Positions 9,129-18,116 of a stretch of 64,000 bases of DNA are shown here, piece after piece (position 1 is the stretch's first letter; the number at the start of each line of letters is the position of its first letter). A model generated the notes under the pieces. The model searched no databases and was not told the origin of the DNA. It saw only the letters and a list, made by a program, of their open reading frames with translations. The stretch comes from Streptomyces sp. 135 (GTDB taxonomy: Bacteria > Actinomycetota > Actinomycetes > Streptomycetales > Streptomycetaceae): contig NZ_CP075691.1 in the NCBI RefSeq assembly GCF_020026305.1, forward strand, positions 868,001-932,000. The letters are read 5' to 3'. Position numbers and translations under genes: made by a program.

Positions 9129-9466
9129 CGGGACGGCGGCTGGACGGTCGGATGGTTGAACGGCGGGACGGCCGGACGGCGGCACGGCGGCACGGCGGCA
9201 CGGCGGCACGGCGGCACGGCGAGATGGTTGAACGACGGAACGGCCAGACGGTTGAACGGCGGGACGGCCAGACGACCGGACGGGGGCACGGCCAGACGGC
9301 AGCACGACCGGAAGACCGGACAGCGGCACAACGGGACGGCGGCACAGCCAAACGACCGGACAGCGGCACGGCCAGACGGCCAGACGGCCAGACGGCCGGA
9401 CAGCGGCACGACCGGACGGCCGGACGGCGGAACGGCCAGACGGCCGGACGGCGGCACGACCGGATG
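9129..9466. repeat. Degenerate octamer tandem-repeat tract
   Basis: About 340 bases consist of imperfect 8-base units. At 9178-9220 the unit CGGCACGG is repeated perfectly several times in a row; elsewhere the forms GGCCAGAC, GGCCGGAC and AGCGGCAC alternate. Because 8 is not a multiple of 3, all three frames give the same RRHGGTA-like residues and the apparent long frames here are not genes. The tract follows the permease stop codon. The following 9467-9687 has no gene; GGGGGG before 9688 serves the next start. Confidence 0.85.
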
Positions 9467-9687
9467 GCTGGCTCCGACACATGCGCGGTGCCGGCCACCG
9501 CCCCACCGTGGCCCGTACGGGGCCGCTCGACGGCCGGTTCGGACTGCCGTGGCGGTGATCCGTACGGCCGAGCGAAGCCTCACCCGATCGTGAGTTCTTC
9601 CGCTCGTGGACCGGGCGTGGCGAGATGCTCGCCAGGACGGCGTGTGACCGCGCCGACCGGGGTGCGGCGGGTTGGGGGGTACAGGGC

Positions 9688-9972
9688 ATGGCAGAGGAAG
9701 CGAAAGCGGGACGGCGCGGGGGCCTGGACGGTCAGGCGGTGCTGCTGGTGGCCGGGCTGGCCGATCTGGCGGTGAGCACGGTGGGTTCGGCCCTGGCGAC
9801 GGTACGGGGCGCCCTGCGTCGCTCGGACGCCGCGGAGCTGGCGGCGGAGGCGGAGCGCGATCTCGTGGCGCGCGGGCGCCTGGTGCTGGACCGGTTCGCG
9901 GGCGTACCCCCGGCCCACCTGGAGATCCTGGCCCGGCAGACGATGGCCCGGCAGGCCTCCGATGGCGTCTGA
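9688..9972 (+). CDS. Small helical protein translationally coupled to polyprenyl synthase
   Basis: A 94-residue protein with no recognised domain. It has a Lys/Arg/Gly-rich N-terminus, a moderately hydrophobic helix (AVLLVAGLADLAVSTVGSAL) and then charged helices rich in Ala, Arg and Glu. It could associate peripherally with membrane. The start at 9688 has a G-rich ribosome site, and its end overlaps the polyprenyl synthase start by 11 bases, so the two are coupled and probably act together, for instance as an accessory subunit. Not recognised as a named family. Confidence 0.65.
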   Translation: MAEEAKAGRRGGLDGQAVLLVAGLADLAVSTVGSALATVRGALRRSDAAELAAEAERDLVARGRLVLDRFAGVPPAHLEILARQTMARQASDGV

Positions 9973-11017
9973 CCGATGGGAGCCGGCGGCGTTCAAGACC
10001 CGCGTCGACCGGTTACTGCACGGCTTCGTCGCCCAGGAGGCGGACCAGTTCTCGGCGATCGACCCGCTTCTGGAGCCGGTGGCCGAGCAGTTGGAGGCGG
10101 CGGTCGCGGACGGCAAGCGGCTGCGGACGGCGTTCTGCTACTGGGGCTGGCGTGCGGTGGGGCAGCCGGACAGCGACGCGCTGGTGCGGGCGGCGGCCTC
10201 CATGGAGCTGGTGCATGCCGCGGCGGTCGTGCACGACGACCTCATCGACGACAGCAAGCTGCGGCACGGACGGCCCACCGCGCACATCGCCCTGCGCGGT
10301 GCCGTACGCCGTCGCCCGCGCGCCGACGCCGCGGCCAGGTCGCTGGCGATGCTCGTGGGAGACCTGCTGATGGCGCTGGCCGGGCAGCTCTTCACCACCA
10401 GCGGTCTGCCCGCCGCGTATCTGGCACGGGCCCGCCCGCTCTGGTCGGTGATGGCCCGGGAGCTGATCGCGGGCGAGTGCCTGGAGATCCTGCGTACCGG
10501 AGTCGAGCCCGACACCACAGCATCACTGAAGGTGATCCAGTACAAGACCGCCAAGTACACCGTCGAGCAGCCCCTGCTGATCGGCGGCGCCCTGGCCGGA
10601 GCCAACGGGCGCCTACGCGAGGGGTACTCCGCCTACGGGCTGCCGCTGGGCGAGGCGTTCCAACTGCGGGACGACCTGCTCGGTCTGTTCGGAGACCCCG
10701 AGGTCACCGGCAAGGACAACGCCGATGACGTGCGCGGCCACCGGCCCACGGCCCTGCTGGCGGAGACCTGGCGCCTCGCGAGTGAGGACCAGCGGGAGCG
10801 GCTGCGCACCCTCCTCGGCCGACGCGGCCCGGGCGGGGAGGGGCTGGAGGCGGTCCGTGAGCTGATGCGTGGACTGGGGGCGCCCGCCCGCGTCGAGGAC
10901 ATGATCAACGTACGAGTGGAGGAAGCCCTGCACGCGCTCCACGAGTTGGACGTGCCGCCGCAGGCCGCCGCCGCCCTGACGGCGCTGGCGCATTCGGCGG
11001 CGCTCCGCCTGTCCTGA
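9962..11017 (+). CDS. Polyprenyl (all-trans) diphosphate synthase
   Basis: A 351-residue class I isoprenyl diphosphate synthase that elongates allylic diphosphates with isopentenyl diphosphate using Mg2+. The first Asp-rich motif is D92-D-L-I-D96 in VVHDDLIDDSKLRHG, and the second is D237-D-L-L-G in FQLRDDLLGLFGDP. The K-T/A-K-Y-T motif for diphosphate binding (around 195-200) and GKRLR (51-55, the usual GGKRxR) are present. It overlaps the small gene upstream and is followed 36 bases later by a DUF2236 oxygenase, making a three-gene isoprenoid operon. Product length (C15-C20 or longer) cannot be fixed from the motifs. Confidence 0.93.
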   Translation: MASDRWEPAAFKTRVDRLLHGFVAQEADQFSAIDPLLEPVAEQLEAAVADGKRLRTAFCYWGWRAVGQPDSDALVRAAASMELVHAAAVVHDDLIDDSKLRHGRPTAHIALRGAVRRRPRADAAARSLAMLVGDLLMALAGQLFTTSGLPAAYLARARPLWSVMARELIAGECLEILRTGVEPDTTASLKVIQYKTAKYTVEQPLLIGGALAGANGRLREGYSAYGLPLGEAFQLRDDLLGLFGDPEVTGKDNADDVRGHRPTALLAETWRLASEDQRERLRTLLGRRGPGGEGLEAVRELMRGLGAPARVEDMINVRVEEALHALHELDVPPQAAAALTALAHSAALRLS

Positions 11018-11053
11018 CCCCCGACCCGCCCGTGGAAGACAAGGAACCCTGCC

Positions 11054-12214
11054 ATGGCCTACACCGAGGCATCGCTGGACGCCCTGCGACAGGCCGGTGA
11101 CGAACTCGCCGACGCCACCGTCGCCACCCTCTTCGAGCGCGGGGAGGTGGGCAAGTTCAACAGCCTGATGCGCTACGTCTCCACCGTCGGCGCTCCCTTG
11201 CCGGACGGGCTGCCCGACGTAGCGCGGGAGTATCTCGAGGCCACCCGTGTCCCGCCCGTGTGGGTGGACTGGTCGGAGATGGAGAAGGCCCGGCTGTTCT
11301 TCATCGACAACAACGTGCACATCTCCACGGCGCTGTCCTTCGCCTCCATGCCCGCCTGCTACGTGGTCCCGCACGTGGCGAGGCTGCTGTCGACCACGCA
11401 CGGGCTGAAATACCCCTCCAAACGTATGGCGGAGACCGGCCAGTTCACCGTCTACCTGATGCAGCCCGACGCCTTCGAGGCCGGCGGCCGCTTCGTCCCC
11501 GCCGCCCAGAAGGTCCGCCTCCTGCACGCCTCCATCCGCCATCACCTCACACGCGAGAACCGGTGGGACACCGACGCCCTCGGGACGCCGATCTGCCAGG
11601 AGGACATGATCGGCGGGCAGATGTTCTTCTCGCTGCTCGTGCTGGACAGCCTGCACCGCCTCGGCATCCACATGTCGACGGAAGGGGCGGAAGCGTACTA
11701 CTACGCCTGGCGTGTGGTCGGTGCGATGCTCGGCGTCGACCAGGACGCGGTGCCCAAGTCCCTGGAGGAGGCCCGCCGGTTCCTCGACCTGTACATGGTC
11801 CGGTACATGGGACCTTCCGAGGAAGGAACACACCTGACGCGGCAGCTCATCGACCTCTACGAAGAGGTGGTGCCCGGGACTCTCCTCGACCCGATCGTCT
11901 CCGCCCTCATCCGCTACCTCGTCGGAGACACCTGCGCCGACTGGCTCCAGGTGCCCCGCACCTCGTGGGACACCGTCGTCAAGGCCGTGCCCCACCTCCT
12001 CGGCGTCCTGGAGACCATCGAGGACCGCTCCCCGCTCGGCGCCTGGGCGCTGGACCGCGTCGGCCACCTCACCACCATCCTGGAGCTGTCCTCCCTCACC
12101 CGTGGGCGTGTCATGCACTACGCCATCCCGGAGCAGCTCAAGAAGGACTACGGCGTCTCCAACACGGTCCCGCCCAAGCGCCGTTGGACCCCGCCACCCG
12201 CCACTACGGGGTGA
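11054..12214 (+). CDS. Oxygenase MpaB/DUF2236 family (latex-clearing-protein-like)
   Basis: A 386-residue protein of the DUF2236 family, whose characterised members are b-type cytochromes such as the rubber oxygenase Lcp and the fungal farnesyl-chain cleaving MpaB. The conserved RLLHASIRHHL segment (near residue 160) and the following GTPICQEDMIGGQMFFS segment match the haem-pocket region of the family. There is no signal peptide, unlike secreted Lcp. It sits directly downstream of a polyprenyl synthase, which suggests an intracellular isoprenoid substrate, for example oxidative cleavage of a prenyl chain. The family is secure; the reaction is inference from neighbours. Confidence 0.85.
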   Translation: MAYTEASLDALRQAGDELADATVATLFERGEVGKFNSLMRYVSTVGAPLPDGLPDVAREYLEATRVPPVWVDWSEMEKARLFFIDNNVHISTALSFASMPACYVVPHVARLLSTTHGLKYPSKRMAETGQFTVYLMQPDAFEAGGRFVPAAQKVRLLHASIRHHLTRENRWDTDALGTPICQEDMIGGQMFFSLLVLDSLHRLGIHMSTEGAEAYYYAWRVVGAMLGVDQDAVPKSLEEARRFLDLYMVRYMGPSEEGTHLTRQLIDLYEEVVPGTLLDPIVSALIRYLVGDTCADWLQVPRTSWDTVVKAVPHLLGVLETIEDRSPLGAWALDRVGHLTTILELSSLTRGRVMHYAIPEQLKKDYGVSNTVPPKRRWTPPPATTG

Positions 12215-12216
12215 CG

Positions 12217-12612
12217 TCAGGCGACGGCGGTCCCTTCCAACTCCACCATCTGGCCGGGCACCGCGAGCCTCGTCACCCCGAGCATCGTGGTGGTCGGCGC
12301 CACCCCGGCGGCGCCCAACCGCGAGGCGAGCACGCCGTAGTGCGGGAAGAGGAGATCGACGTCGGTGGTGTAGACGTTGAGCCTGACGAGGTTCGCGAGA
12401 GACATGCCGGCCTCGGCGAGCACGGCCTCCAGGTTGTCGAGGGTCAGCGCCAGCTGTGCCGCCATGTCACCCTCGTGCCGGGGCTTCCCGTCTCCGCCCA
12501 TCGCGGTCTGCCCCGAGCAGTACAGGGTGCGGGTGGGCCCGGAGACGACCTCACCCTGGTTGAATCCCAACTCCTGCGACCATGTCACCGGGTTGACCGC
12601 GGTACGTTCCAT
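12217..12612 (-). CDS. RidA/YjgF-family protein
   Basis: A 131-residue RidA-like protein. RidA trimers hydrolyse reactive enamine/imine intermediates (for example 2-aminoacrylate) to keto acids and ammonia. The pattern LYCSGQTAMGGDGKP, then NLEAVLAEAGMSLANLVRLNVYTTD and the C-terminal VELEGTAVA are typical. The Arg that binds substrate carboxylate is usually in the loop before the third strand; here an Arg is seen in SLANLVRLNVY. The start at 12612 follows GGGGAG. It diverges from the WYL regulator, which may control it, and ends 2 bases from the convergent oxygenase gene. Confidence 0.88.
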   Translation of the reverse strand: MERTAVNPVTWSQELGFNQGEVVSGPTRTLYCSGQTAMGGDGKPRHEGDMAAQLALTLDNLEAVLAEAGMSLANLVRLNVYTTDVDLLFPHYGVLASRLGAAGVAPTTTMLGVTRLAVPGQMVELEGTAVA

Positions 12613-12720
12613 CGCCACTTCAGCTCCCCTCAGTTCGTCGAGAATCCGTACGCCCATGAGCCTGCCAACAAATCACGACACCCTTGGTCATGTATTCGCG
12701 CGCTCCGATAGGTTGCCCGC

Positions 12721-13695
12721 ATGCGCGCCGACCGGTTGGTGTCCCTGGTCCTGCTGCTGCGGCAGCACGGCCGGCTGTCGGCGGCCACGCTCGCCCGCGA
12801 GCTCGAGGTGTCCACCCGCACCGTGCTGCGCGACATCGAGGCCCTGTCGGCGGCCGGCGTCCCGGTCTACGCCGAACGCGGCCGGCACGGCGGGTTCGCG
12901 TTGCTGCCCGGCTTCCAGACCGAGCTCACCGGACTGAACCACGACGAGGCGCTCGCCCTGCTGGTCGCCGGATCACGCCGCGGCGCGCAGGCGTTCGGCC
13001 TCGGCTCGGCGCTCGCGTCGGCGATGCGCAAGGTGGTCGACGCCCTGCCCGAGAGCTACCGGGCCACCGCGGCGGGCGCGGCTCAGCGGCTGCTCATCGA
13101 CCCGGAGACCGACCTCCTCGCGCGCCGGCAGGTCTCCGAGGAGGTACCTGACACCGTCGTGGCCGAGGTGCGGCGCGCGGTGTTCGCCGGACACAGGCTG
13201 CGCATCCACTACGCGGCCGTGGACCAGCCCCCTAAGTGGCGCACGGTCGACCCGATCGGCCTGGTCACCGCACGCGGCCAGGGCTACTTGCTGGCCACGA
13301 GGTCCGGCGCGGACCGCACCTACCGGCTGTCCCGGATCCTGGCCGCCGAGGAACTCCCCGAACCCGCGCGGCGACCGGACCGGGTCGACCTCGGCCGGGC
13401 CTGGCAGGAACGCAGTACGCGGTTTCGTACCGGCGGCGACCAGGTCACCGTGCTTGCCCGGGTGAACCCGGAGCGGCGGGAGGATTTGGTGGGCACGGCG
13501 CTCGCCGTCCTCGCCGAGGAGACCGAAGCGGACGGCTGGCTGCGGATGGAGGTGACCTTCCAGGGTGCGAGACACGCCGAGTGGGCCCTATGGCACCTCG
13601 CCACGAACGCGGAAGCCCTGGCCCCGCAGTGGTTGCGCACCTCCCTGCACGCCCGCGCCACCGCGACAGCCACCCGGTACGGAGAGCCGTCCTGA
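12721..13695 (+). CDS. YafY-like HTH/WYL-domain transcriptional regulator
   Basis: A 324-residue regulator. Residues 1-60 form a DeoR-type winged helix (LVLLLRQHGRLSAATLARELEVSTRTVLRDIEAL). A central linker follows, then a WYL domain (the LRIHYAAVDQPPKWRTVDPIGLV and YLLATRSG segments) and the WCX C-terminal extension. WYL domains sense small ligands or nucleic acids. A GATAGG hexamer 10 bases before the start at 12721 suggests a short leader. It diverges from ridA, 108 bases away, so autoregulation and control of ridA are likely. Confidence 0.92.
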   Translation: MRADRLVSLVLLLRQHGRLSAATLARELEVSTRTVLRDIEALSAAGVPVYAERGRHGGFALLPGFQTELTGLNHDEALALLVAGSRRGAQAFGLGSALASAMRKVVDALPESYRATAAGAAQRLLIDPETDLLARRQVSEEVPDTVVAEVRRAVFAGHRLRIHYAAVDQPPKWRTVDPIGLVTARGQGYLLATRSGADRTYRLSRILAAEELPEPARRPDRVDLGRAWQERSTRFRTGGDQVTVLARVNPERREDLVGTALAVLAEETEADGWLRMEVTFQGARHAEWALWHLATNAEALAPQWLRTSLHARATATATRYGEPS

Positions 13696-13852
13696 AACGT
13701 GAGCGCTGCTACTCAGACGCACTCTGTCGACCTGGCGACAAATCGCCTCCTGTTACACACCTGTGTCGATTCCCCGTACAACGGACCCGGGGTCTGCGCT
13801 GTCTAGCAGGTGGGATCCGACCCGCGGACGGACTACGAGCGAGGAGCCAGCA

Positions 13853-14548
13853 GTGGGGGACATACGCACACGAGGAGCCGTGGCCCTGGGGATCACCGTG
13901 CTGGTGGCCCCGCTCACGGTGGCGCTCGGCGCCGGCAGTGCGCAGGCCGCGTCGTGCTCGACGCAGACGGGGCCGTACCAGAAGCAGGTCGAGAAGTTCC
14001 TCGGCCGCCCGGTGGACGGCAAGCAGTCACCTGCCGACTGCAAGGCCATCAAGGCCTTCCAGACCAAGCACAAGATCACCCCGAATGCCGGGTACGCGGG
14101 CAGCATCACCTGGGGTGTCATGAACCTCATGAACAAGCAGAAGGCGGTGGGCGACAACCCCAACAAGGCGGGCAAGTGCCCGACCGACAAGGGGCGCATC
14201 GCCTGTGTCGACCTGACGCTCCAGCTCAGCTGGATCCAGGACGGCAAGAACCTCAAGTACGGACCCGTCCCGGTGCGCACCGGGCGCAACGGCCACGAGA
14301 CCCGCACCGGCCTGACGAAGGTCTACTGGCGGGACATCGACCACGTGTCGAGCCTGTACGACGTGCCGATGCCGTACAGCCAGTTCTTCGACGGCGGCCA
14401 GGCCTTCCACTCGGTCGGCATCAGCGTCTGGGCGCCGCCGGGCTCCCACGGGTGCGTCAACATGACGAAGAAGGACGCCGTGGCCTACTGGAACACGCTG
14501 CGCAAGGGCGACGACGTCTTCGTCTACGGCCGCAAGCCGGGCACCTGA
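13853..14548 (+). CDS. Secreted L,D-transpeptidase with peptidoglycan-binding domain
   Basis: A 231-residue exported enzyme that would cross-link peptidoglycan stem peptides 3-3. Start GTG13853 after GAGGAG; it opens a signal peptide ending in the AQAA region near residue 34. Residues about 45-95 resemble a peptidoglycan-binding helical module (QVEKFLGRPVDGKQSPADCKAIKAFQ). The YkuD domain follows, with catalytic S198-H199-G200-C201 in GSHGCVN and the upstream His in AFHSVG. Additional Cys residues may pair as disulfides. It is convergent with the terpene cyclase gene, which ends only 3 bases away. Confidence 0.92.
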   Translation: MGDIRTRGAVALGITVLVAPLTVALGAGSAQAASCSTQTGPYQKQVEKFLGRPVDGKQSPADCKAIKAFQTKHKITPNAGYAGSITWGVMNLMNKQKAVGDNPNKAGKCPTDKGRIACVDLTLQLSWIQDGKNLKYGPVPVRTGRNGHETRTGLTKVYWRDIDHVSSLYDVPMPYSQFFDGGQAFHSVGISVWAPPGSHGCVNMTKKDAVAYWNTLRKGDDVFVYGRKPGT

Positions 14549-14551
14549 GGG

Positions 14552-16588
14552 TCACGGACGGCTGGTCGCCGAGGCCGCTTCGTCGCCATGGTGGTGTACG
14601 TAGCGGCCGAGCGCGGTGAGCGGGAACACCAGCGGGTAGAGCTCGTAGCGCAGCGCGTAGTGGCTCCGCATGGCGGCGCCGGTCGCGCCCGGCTCATGCC
14701 ACGTGCCGTCGTCCCGCTGGGTTTCCAGGAGCCAGCGCACTCCGGCATGCACGGTTTCGCTGTCGCGCTCTCCGGCCGCGAGCAGGGCGAGCAACGCCCA
14801 GGCCGTCTGTGAGGGGGTGGACGGGCCGCGACCGACGTACTGCGGATCGGCGTACGAGCGCCAGTCCTCGCCCCATCCACCGTCCGCGTTCTGCACCGTG
14901 GTCAGCCAGTCGACGGCCCCCGACACCACCGGGTGGTCGGCGGGCACTCCGGCCGCCGTCAGGGCCGGGACGGCGCAGCCGGTGCCGTACACGTGGTTGA
15001 TGCCCCAGCGGCCGAACCAGCCGCCGTGTTCTTCTTGCTGGTCCATCAGCCAGCGGACGCCGCGCCGGGTGCGGCGGTCGGCTTGGAGTTCGAGCGCGGC
15101 CAGCATCTCCACCACGTGCGCGGTGATGTCGGCGGTCGGCGGATCGGAGATGTCGGTGATGTCCGTGAGGGCGAGCCGGTCGAGGAACACGCTGGTGCCG
15201 TCCGCGTCGAAGGCGCCCCAGCCGCCGTTCCTGCACTGCATCCCGAGCGTCCAGTGGGTCGCCCTGCGCACCGCTTCGTCGACGCGTGCGCGGTCGGGGT
15301 GGCGCACGCGGCGCAGCGCGAGCACGACCTCGGCGGTGTCGTCCAGGTCGGGATAGAGCTCGTTCTCGTACTGGAAGGACCAGCCGCCCGGGGCGAGCCC
15401 GGGGCGCTGCACGGCCCAGTCACCCAGGCGGTTGCTCTGCTTGGCGAGCAGCCAGTCGGCGCCGTCGAGCAGTGCGGGGTGGTCGGCGGGCAGTCCGGCG
15501 TCCGCGAGAGCGATCATGGACAGGGCGGTGTCCCAGACCGGGGACTGACAGATCTCCGCCATCCATACGTCGTCCTCATGCCAGTGCCCGGTGCGCGCGA
15601 GGAAGTCGAGACCGGCCTTGAGGACGGGGTGGTCGAGCCGGTAGCCGACGATGCGCAGGGCGAGCAGCGACCAGATGGTCGTCACCCGGACCCCTCCCCA
15701 ACTGCCGTCCGCCTCCTGGCGTTCGACGACCCACCGGATACAGGCGTTGACGGCGGCCCGGCGCAGCGGCGCCGGGCGAATCCTGCGGTAGCCGCGCAGG
15801 ACGCGGTCCAGGCCCTGGAGGGCGCCTTCCCAGCCGGTCGGTGGCGTCGGCGACTTGCCGCTCCGTTCGCGGGTCGGCTCTTCCGCCGTCAGCAGTTCGT
15901 CGAGGCGGAAGGGCGCGGGAGCCACCGGCCGGTGGGCCAGCACCGCGAGGTAGGGAACGGTCGTCATGCGCGCCCAGTACAGGTACGAGTAGATGTTCAG
16001 GGGCATCCACCTGGGCAGGAGGATCGTCTCGGGCGGCACCGCGAACAGCTTGTCCCAGCTCCACCAGCCGAACAGCGAGAGCCAGATGCGCGTGGTCACC
16101 CGGGCGGCACCGACGCCGCCGTGCGCGCGGATCCACTCCGCGCTGCGCAGCATGTGCGGCTCGTCCGCGCCGTGCCCGGCGAGCCGCAGCCCGACATAGG
16201 ACTCGATGGTGATGGCCAGATCACCGTCGCCGTCGTGGACGGCGGCCCACGTACCGTCGGCACGCTGCTGCGAGCGGATCCACCGGCCGGCCGCCGCGGT
16301 GAACCGCTCGTCCCGGATGCCGAGGAACTGACGCATCAACAGCTCGTGCGCGTTCGCACTGGCGTCGATCTCCAGGAACCCCCTCCAGTGCCCGTCGGGA
16401 CGCTGAAGGCCCAGCAGGTGATGAGCGGCCTTCTGTACGGCTCGGCGGGCCGCGTCGTCCGTCTCGCCGGAGGACGCGGCCGGAAAGCGCAGAGCCGATG
16501 CGGACGTGGAGGAGGAAGCGGGGGTGTGAGTGGGAGCGGGAGCGGGTGACGGCTGGGAATCGTCACCGGCGGTCATCGTGGTGGTCAT
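14552..16588 (-). CDS. Squalene-hopene-cyclase-family class II terpene cyclase
   Basis: A 678-residue class II cyclase, similar in size to hopene cyclases. The protonating motif is D414-x-D416-D417-T-A in LYPDLDDTAEVV, and several QW repeats (for example the QRPDGHWRG and DGSWGG types) stabilise the alpha/alpha barrels. GGWSFQYENELYP keeps the Phe near the active site, but the segment after GGWGAFDADGT departs from the hopene-cyclase consensus (LDRLALTDITDISD). It starts at 16588 behind AGGAAT. No squalene-making hpnC/D/E genes are adjacent; instead a polyprenyl synthase diverges 262 bases away. It could make hopanoids, but a dedicated different terpenoid substrate is at least as likely. Confidence 0.88.
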   Translation of the reverse strand: MTTTMTAGDDSQPSPAPAPTHTPASSSTSASALRFPAASSGETDDAARRAVQKAAHHLLGLQRPDGHWRGFLEIDASANAHELLMRQFLGIRDERFTAAAGRWIRSQQRADGTWAAVHDGDGDLAITIESYVGLRLAGHGADEPHMLRSAEWIRAHGGVGAARVTTRIWLSLFGWWSWDKLFAVPPETILLPRWMPLNIYSYLYWARMTTVPYLAVLAHRPVAPAPFRLDELLTAEEPTRERSGKSPTPPTGWEGALQGLDRVLRGYRRIRPAPLRRAAVNACIRWVVERQEADGSWGGVRVTTIWSLLALRIVGYRLDHPVLKAGLDFLARTGHWHEDDVWMAEICQSPVWDTALSMIALADAGLPADHPALLDGADWLLAKQSNRLGDWAVQRPGLAPGGWSFQYENELYPDLDDTAEVVLALRRVRHPDRARVDEAVRRATHWTLGMQCRNGGWGAFDADGTSVFLDRLALTDITDISDPPTADITAHVVEMLAALELQADRRTRRGVRWLMDQQEEHGGWFGRWGINHVYGTGCAVPALTAAGVPADHPVVSGAVDWLTTVQNADGGWGEDWRSYADPQYVGRGPSTPSQTAWALLALLAAGERDSETVHAGVRWLLETQRDDGTWHEPGATGAAMRSHYALRYELYPLVFPLTALGRYVHHHGDEAASATSRP

Positions 16589-16850
16589 GAAATTCCTACG
16601 GGCTCGGGGCTCGGCCTCTGGGTGACGGGAGTACGAGGGTGGTGGGAAAGGGGCAGGAGGTGGCGCCACGTTAGCGTCGCGCCTTGCGGCTTTTGAGGAG
16701 CGACTCGATGCCATCCCCCGGCGCGAATGGGGCGTGTTTTCTGTACGGCCGGAATAACCGACGCGAATGGGCCACTTCCCTTTCCGCCATGCGCCGCAAC
16801 GGCGGCGAGCCGAAGACTCGGACACTCATTCGTCACGCTAGAACTGGCAT

Positions 16851-18095
16851 ATGGCTTTCACCGTCCTCAATGACCCTGCGTCCGCCACGGCGGACGGACC
16901 GGCGGCGGCTGAGGCGCGCGCACAACTCGCCCACTGGGCCGAGCGGGTCAACGAGCACGTCGAGCTGCTGTACCCGGCCGCCCCCGTAGGCTGCGGCCAG
17001 GCGGGATCACCGCTGCTGGCCTACGGCTGCGCCACCGATTGCGCCGCAGGCACCGAAGGCACCGCCGAGTCCGCGCCGCATTCGGCCTGTCGTGGCGCCT
17101 CGGGACCGTCCTCCGCCCCGGCACCCGCCGCCGCCCGGCTGCACGCCGCGCTCACGGCTCCCGTCCGCTACCTGGTCGGCTCCGGCGGCCAGCGCTGGCG
17201 GCCGGGCCTGATGATGGCCGTCATCGACCTTCTCGGCGGTGACAGCGAGCACTTCGGCCCCTTGGTGGCCTCCATGGAGCTGGCGCACACCGGTTCCCTG
17301 ATGGTCGACGACGTGGAGGACGGCGCGCCGCTGCGCCGCGGCCGGGACACCGCGCACATCACCTTCGGCACGGCCACCGCGATCAACGCGGGGACGTCCG
17401 CCTACCTCGCGCTTGACCGTGCGGTACGGCTGACCGTTCCGCACGACATGGAACTGCGGGCCCGCCTGTACGAGGCGTACCTCGCGGCGCTGCGTGCCGC
17501 GCACGCGGGCCAGGCCCTCGACATCCAGGGCCACCGCGTGGAGATGGAGCAGGCGGTGCTGACCGGCGACGCCCGGCCGGTCCTGGAAGCCGTACGCCTG
17601 ACCCACCGCCTGAAGTCGGGCGCCATGGTGGGTGCGGGCTTCGAGGCGGCCGCGCTCGTGTGCGCCGCCGGCCCGCGGCAGCGCGCCGCCCTGATGGGGT
17701 TCGGCAGTGCCATCGGAACGGCCTACCAGATCACGGACGACGTCGCGGATCTGGAGGGCGTGGTCCGTGACGGCGAGGTCACCAAGCAGGTCGGTGAGGA
17801 CCTGTGCAACGGCAAGGTCACCATGCCGCTCGCACACGCCGTCACCAGGCTTCCCCGAGCCGACATGACACGGCTGTGGGAAGCGGTCCGCGACGGCGGC
17901 GCCGAGGGGCCGACGGTCATGAGGGCGGCGCAGGAGCTACGGGACTGCGGTGCGCTCTCCGCGTGCGTACAGGAAGCCGAAGCGCTGGTGACGGCCGCGT
18001 GGAGCCGCCTCCAACCCACCCTGCCCCCGGCGGCGGAGACACCGACGCTGCTGAAGCTGGCGCGGTGCGTCATCCAGGGCAACCGCATCGCCTGA
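16851..18095 (+). CDS. Polyprenyl diphosphate synthase with Cys-rich N-terminal insert
   Basis: A 414-residue isoprenyl diphosphate synthase. GGQRWRP (112-118), the first Asp-rich motif D153-D-V-E-D157 and the second D296-D-V-A-D300 are complete. The residues before the first motif (G148, S149) are small, which generally permits products longer than C15. Residues about 45-95 are an insert that normal synthases lack, with Cys48, Cys60, Cys64 and Cys80 in a Gly/Ala/Ser/Pro context. It diverges from the class II cyclase and probably supplies its substrate or that of a partner enzyme. The start at 16851 has no strong ribosome site, so a short leader is possible. Confidence 0.92.
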   Translation: MAFTVLNDPASATADGPAAAEARAQLAHWAERVNEHVELLYPAAPVGCGQAGSPLLAYGCATDCAAGTEGTAESAPHSACRGASGPSSAPAPAAARLHAALTAPVRYLVGSGGQRWRPGLMMAVIDLLGGDSEHFGPLVASMELAHTGSLMVDDVEDGAPLRRGRDTAHITFGTATAINAGTSAYLALDRAVRLTVPHDMELRARLYEAYLAALRAAHAGQALDIQGHRVEMEQAVLTGDARPVLEAVRLTHRLKSGAMVGAGFEAAALVCAAGPRQRAALMGFGSAIGTAYQITDDVADLEGVVRDGEVTKQVGEDLCNGKVTMPLAHAVTRLPRADMTRLWEAVRDGGAEGPTVMRAAQELRDCGALSACVQEAEALVTAAWSRLQPTLPPAAETPTLLKLARCVIQGNRIA

Positions 18096-18116
18096 CCTCG
18101 CCCGCTCCGCCCTCCC

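Noticed and set aside
9129..9466. CRISPR array
   Set aside because: Units are 8 bases with no unique spacers and no cas genes nearby.
9152..9775. Arg/Gly/Thr-rich protein across the octamer tract
   Set aside because: All three frames give the same composition because of the 8-base period; no ribosome site or domain.
14552..16588. Firm naming as hopene cyclase (shc)
   Set aside because: Family is certain, but no squalene-forming genes are adjacent and part of the conserved core differs; the substrate is left open.
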